Source of the DNA: Pseudoduganella lurida
Lineage (GTDB): Bacteria > Pseudomonadota > Gammaproteobacteria > Burkholderiales > Burkholderiaceae_D
Reading direction: 5' to 3'
Assembly (NCBI RefSeq): GCF_007830455.1
Contig: NZ_VLLB01000001.1
Coordinates: forward strand, 372,001-436,000
Length of the DNA: 64,000 nucleotides
This document shows positions 62,205 through 64,000 of this stretch, piece after piece. The notes below the pieces were generated by a model. That model saw only the letters and a list, made by a program, of their open reading frames with translations. It did no database searches and had not been told where the DNA came from. How positions within the stretch are numbered: position 1 is the first letter of the stretch; each line of letters begins with the position of its first letter. The translations under genes were made by a program, and so were the position numbers.

Positions 62205-62976
62205 GTTCCTTGTGCTTGTTCGTTGCGGGCACTGCTACCGGTGCCTTCGCGGATTTCCTGCTCCAGGCGGGCCCGATCAGCCGCATGCCCTTCACCCGTT
62301 TGATGGCCTGCACCATGTAGACGGCGCCGAAATATGGCCACGAGCGCGGGCCGGCGCGGTCCATGAAGGCATAGCGCTTCAGCCAGTGTTCGGTGCGACA
62401 GGCGGGCGCGTAACAGCCGAAGTGGCTGTGGCTGACGCCCATGTTCAGCAATTTTAACCAGTCCTTGAGCCGCGGCATAGAGATGAACTCGCCGGCTTCG
62501 GGGAGATAGCGGTTGCCCGTCACGCGCGCCGTCACCTGGCGCAGGCCCCACAGGCTGTGCGGATTGAAGCCGCAGATGATCAGCTGGCCTTCCGGGATCA
62601 GCACGCGCTCCACTTCGCGCAGCACCTGGTGGGGTTCGGCCGCGTATTCCAGCACGTGCGGCAGCACCACGAGATCCATGCTCTGCGATGCGAACGGCAG
62701 CTCGCCGGCATCGAGCGTGAGCGCAACCGGGCGCGCCGAAGCACCCGCGCTGCCCGCCGGACGCAGCACGGTGTCGGCCAGCCATTTGTGCGGCATGCGG
62801 CTGGCGGCCAGCGCGTCGACGAGCGGCGTGCCGATCTGCACGGCGTTGTAGCCGAAGATGTCGGCCGTGAGCTCGTCCAGCCGGCGCTGTTCCCAGTCGC
62901 GCACGTACACGCCGGCCGGCGTCTGCAGCCAGCTGTCCAGCGCTATAATGGATTTTCCCGATGCTGCGCTATCCAT
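62197..62976 (-). CDS. SAM-dependent methyltransferase
   Basis: A 259-residue class I methyltransferase of the type found between gloB and rnhA in many Burkholderiales. The N-terminal part has [36 protein letters not shown], typical of this gene. The SAM domain has [42 protein letters not shown]. The C-terminal part shows [39 protein letters not shown]. The substrate is not known. Its start overlaps the region where the divergent gloB gene begins, so the promoters are intertwined. Confidence 0.88.
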   Translation of the reverse strand: MDSAASGKSIIALDSWLQTPAGVYVRDWEQRRLDELTADIFGYNAVQIGTPLVDALAASRMPHKWLADTVLRPAGSAGASARPVALTLDAGELPFASQSMDLVVLPHVLEYAAEPHQVLREVERVLIPEGQLIICGFNPHSLWGLRQVTARVTGNRYLPEAGEFISMPRLKDWLKLLNMGVSHSHFGCYAPACRTEHWLKRYAFMDRAGPRSWPYFGAVYMVQAIKRVKGMRLIGPAWSRKSAKAPVAVPATNKHKEHG

Positions 62977-63010
62977 GCCGTCCCTTCACTACTGCTTCGA
63001 TGATCAATCC

Positions 63011-63796
63011 GTGACCGATACCCTGCACGTCCTGGCCGTACCGGCCTTCAACGACAACTACCTGTGGCTCATCCACGATGGTGCGAGCGCCGCCGTGGTC
63101 GACCCAGGCGATGCCGCGCCGATCCTGGCGGCGCTGCACGAGCACCGCCTGGCGCTTACCGCCATTCTACTCACCCACCACCACGGTGACCACATCGGCG
63201 GCGTGCCGGCGCTGCTGGATCGCTTCGATGTGCCCGTCTTCGGGCCGCGCCACGATGGCATCGCCGCCGTCACGCAACCGCTGGGCGAAGGCGATGTGGT
63301 GGCCGTGCCGGGCCTGGACCTGACGCTGTCCGTGCTGGACGTACCCGGCCACACGAAGGGCCATATCGCTTATCACCGCGCCGGTAGCGAACCCTGGCTG
63401 TTTTCCGGCGACACGCTGTTTGCGGGCGGCTGCGGCCGGCTGTTCGAGGGCACGCCGGCACAGATGGCGGCATCGCTGGACAAGCTCGCCGCCCTGCCGC
63501 CTGCCACGCAGGTTTTTTGCGCGCACGAGTATACGCTGTCGAACTTGCGCTTCGCCGCGGCGGTCGAACCGGATAACGAAGCGCTGCGCGCACGTAGCGA
63601 AGTCGAGACGGCCAAGCGTGCGCGCGGCGTGCCGACCGTACCGAGCACGATTGCACTGGAACGTGCCACCAACCCGTTCGTGCGCTATCGCGAGCCGGGT
63701 ATTGAAGCGGAACTTGCGGCGCAGGACAAGGTATCCCCCGGCGCTCCGCCGCTGGCCGTGTTTGCCGCGCTGCGCGAATGGAAGAACGTTTTCTGA
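63011..63796 (+). CDS. gloB: Hydroxyacylglutathione hydrolase (glyoxalase II)
   Basis: A 261-residue metallo-beta-lactamase-fold enzyme that splits S-lactoylglutathione to lactate and glutathione. The dinuclear metal site is [12 protein letters not shown], with further ligands in [30 protein letters not shown] and [14 protein letters not shown], and a typical C-terminal [16 protein letters not shown] region. I chose the GTG at 63011, which gives [21 protein letters not shown], the usual N-terminus; an ATG at 62975 would add twelve residues. A TATAAT at 62944-62949 on this strand could be its -10 element. Confidence 0.95.
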   Translation: MTDTLHVLAVPAFNDNYLWLIHDGASAAVVDPGDAAPILAALHEHRLALTAILLTHHHGDHIGGVPALLDRFDVPVFGPRHDGIAAVTQPLGEGDVVAVPGLDLTLSVLDVPGHTKGHIAYHRAGSEPWLFSGDTLFAGGCGRLFEGTPAQMAASLDKLAALPPATQVFCAHEYTLSNLRFAAAVEPDNEALRARSEVETAKRARGVPTVPSTIALERATNPFVRYREPGIEAELAAQDKVSPGAPPLAVFAALREWKNVF

Positions 63797-63818
63797 GGGA
63801 TTTTCCGGACGAACCGCG

Positions 63819-64000
63819 ATGGAGACTGTCCGCTTTTACTACGACCCAGTGAGCCCCTACGCGTGGCTGGCAACGAAGGCGATCGCGCGCATCGAGGCGG
63901 CCGGGGTGCACCTGGAAATGGAACCGGTGCTGTTTGCGGCGATACTGGGTGCGCATGGCCTGAAGGGGCCGGCTGAAATTCCGGCCAAGCGCGAGCTGAT
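63819..64000 (+). CDS. 2-hydroxychromene-2-carboxylate isomerase, DsbA family (partial)
   Basis: The N-terminal 60 residues of a gene that runs off the right edge. It begins METVRFYYDPVSPYAWLATKAI, where DPVSPYAWLA is the family's glutathione-binding segment, and goes on with VHLEMEPVLFAAILGAHGLKGPAEIPAK. These kappa-class GST-like enzymes isomerise hydroxychromene carboxylates in aromatic degradation, or act on related compounds. It begins 22 bases after the gloB stop on the same strand, so they are probably co-transcribed. Confidence 0.87.
   Translation, partial: METVRFYYDPVSPYAWLATKAIARIEAAGVHLEMEPVLFAAILGAHGLKGPAEIPAKREL

Noticed and set aside
1..64000. CRISPR arrays or ribosomal RNA genes
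   Set aside because: No regularly spaced direct repeats and no rRNA-like stretches were seen; the only RNA gene found is tRNA-Val.

Overview
The window is high-GC DNA from a betaproteobacterium, most likely Oxalobacteraceae (Massilia, Duganella or Pseudoduganella type). The clue is the right-hand housekeeping block gloB / SAM-methyltransferase / rnhA / dnaQ / tRNA-Val, a familiar Burkholderiales neighbourhood, together with many sensor kinases and chemoreceptor-type genes. The genus is inferred from gene content only.

Layout. (1) 1-18.8 kb, signalling and conflict genes: a partial DUF1203 protein; a membrane PAS/GGDEF/EAL protein; a stand-alone receiver protein; a bacteriophytochrome kinase; a hybrid PAS kinase; a double-domain KaiC-like ATPase whose gene overlaps a second hybrid kinase; a nuclease/trypsin-like protease gene pair; and a methyl-accepting chemotaxis protein. 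(2) 19.7-39.6 kb, a long plus-strand operon for an F-type (MPF_F) type IV secretion apparatus: a small unknown protein, VirB1-like transglycosylase, OmpA-like lipoprotein, pilin, TraL, TraE, TraK, TraB, DsbC-like protein, TraV, TraC, TrbI, S26 peptidase, TraW, TraU, TrbC, TraN in two separate genes, TraF, TraH and TraG. (3) 39.6-45.3 kb, the DNA-processing genes on the minus strand (accessory protein, TraD coupling protein, MobF relaxase TraI), a divergent AlpA-type regulator, and between them a strong inverted repeat that is a candidate oriT or operator. (4) 45.5-55 kb, cargo: a TonB-dependent receptor with a Tat-exported-looking PLP enzyme, a FAD monooxygenase opposite an AraC regulator, a DoxX protein opposite a LysR regulator, and a PQQ-type sugar dehydrogenase. 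(5) 55.5-59.2 kb, a visibly AT-richer patch: a GAF protein, a decayed IS5-type transposase, a hydrolase-MarR operon with a perfect operator palindrome, and a VOC-family protein. It contains recurring imperfect palindromes, and most of it lies between 17-bp inverted repeats with matching TAA flanks. (6) 59.4-60.9 kb, a tyrosine recombinase beside the 3' end of tRNA-Val(CAC), which has its own promoter and terminator. (7) 61-64 kb, chromosomal housekeeping genes: dnaQ, rnhA, a methyltransferase, gloB and the start of a DsbA-family isomerase.

How it fits together. Regions 2 to 6 read as an integrative and conjugative element, or an island containing one, inserted at tRNA-Val. The relaxase, coupling protein and accessory protein would process the DNA. 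The F-type apparatus would build the pilus and channel. The thiol proteins DsbC and TraF would help fold the Cys-rich TraU and TraN parts. The recombinase and AlpA-like protein would serve excision and integration. I found no left attachment copy, so the left boundary is unknown and the signalling genes of region 1 may be chromosomal or carried by the element. The least conventional parts are the nuclease-protease pair, the phytochrome/KaiC/hybrid-kinase cluster, the split TraN and the repeat-bounded IS5 module.
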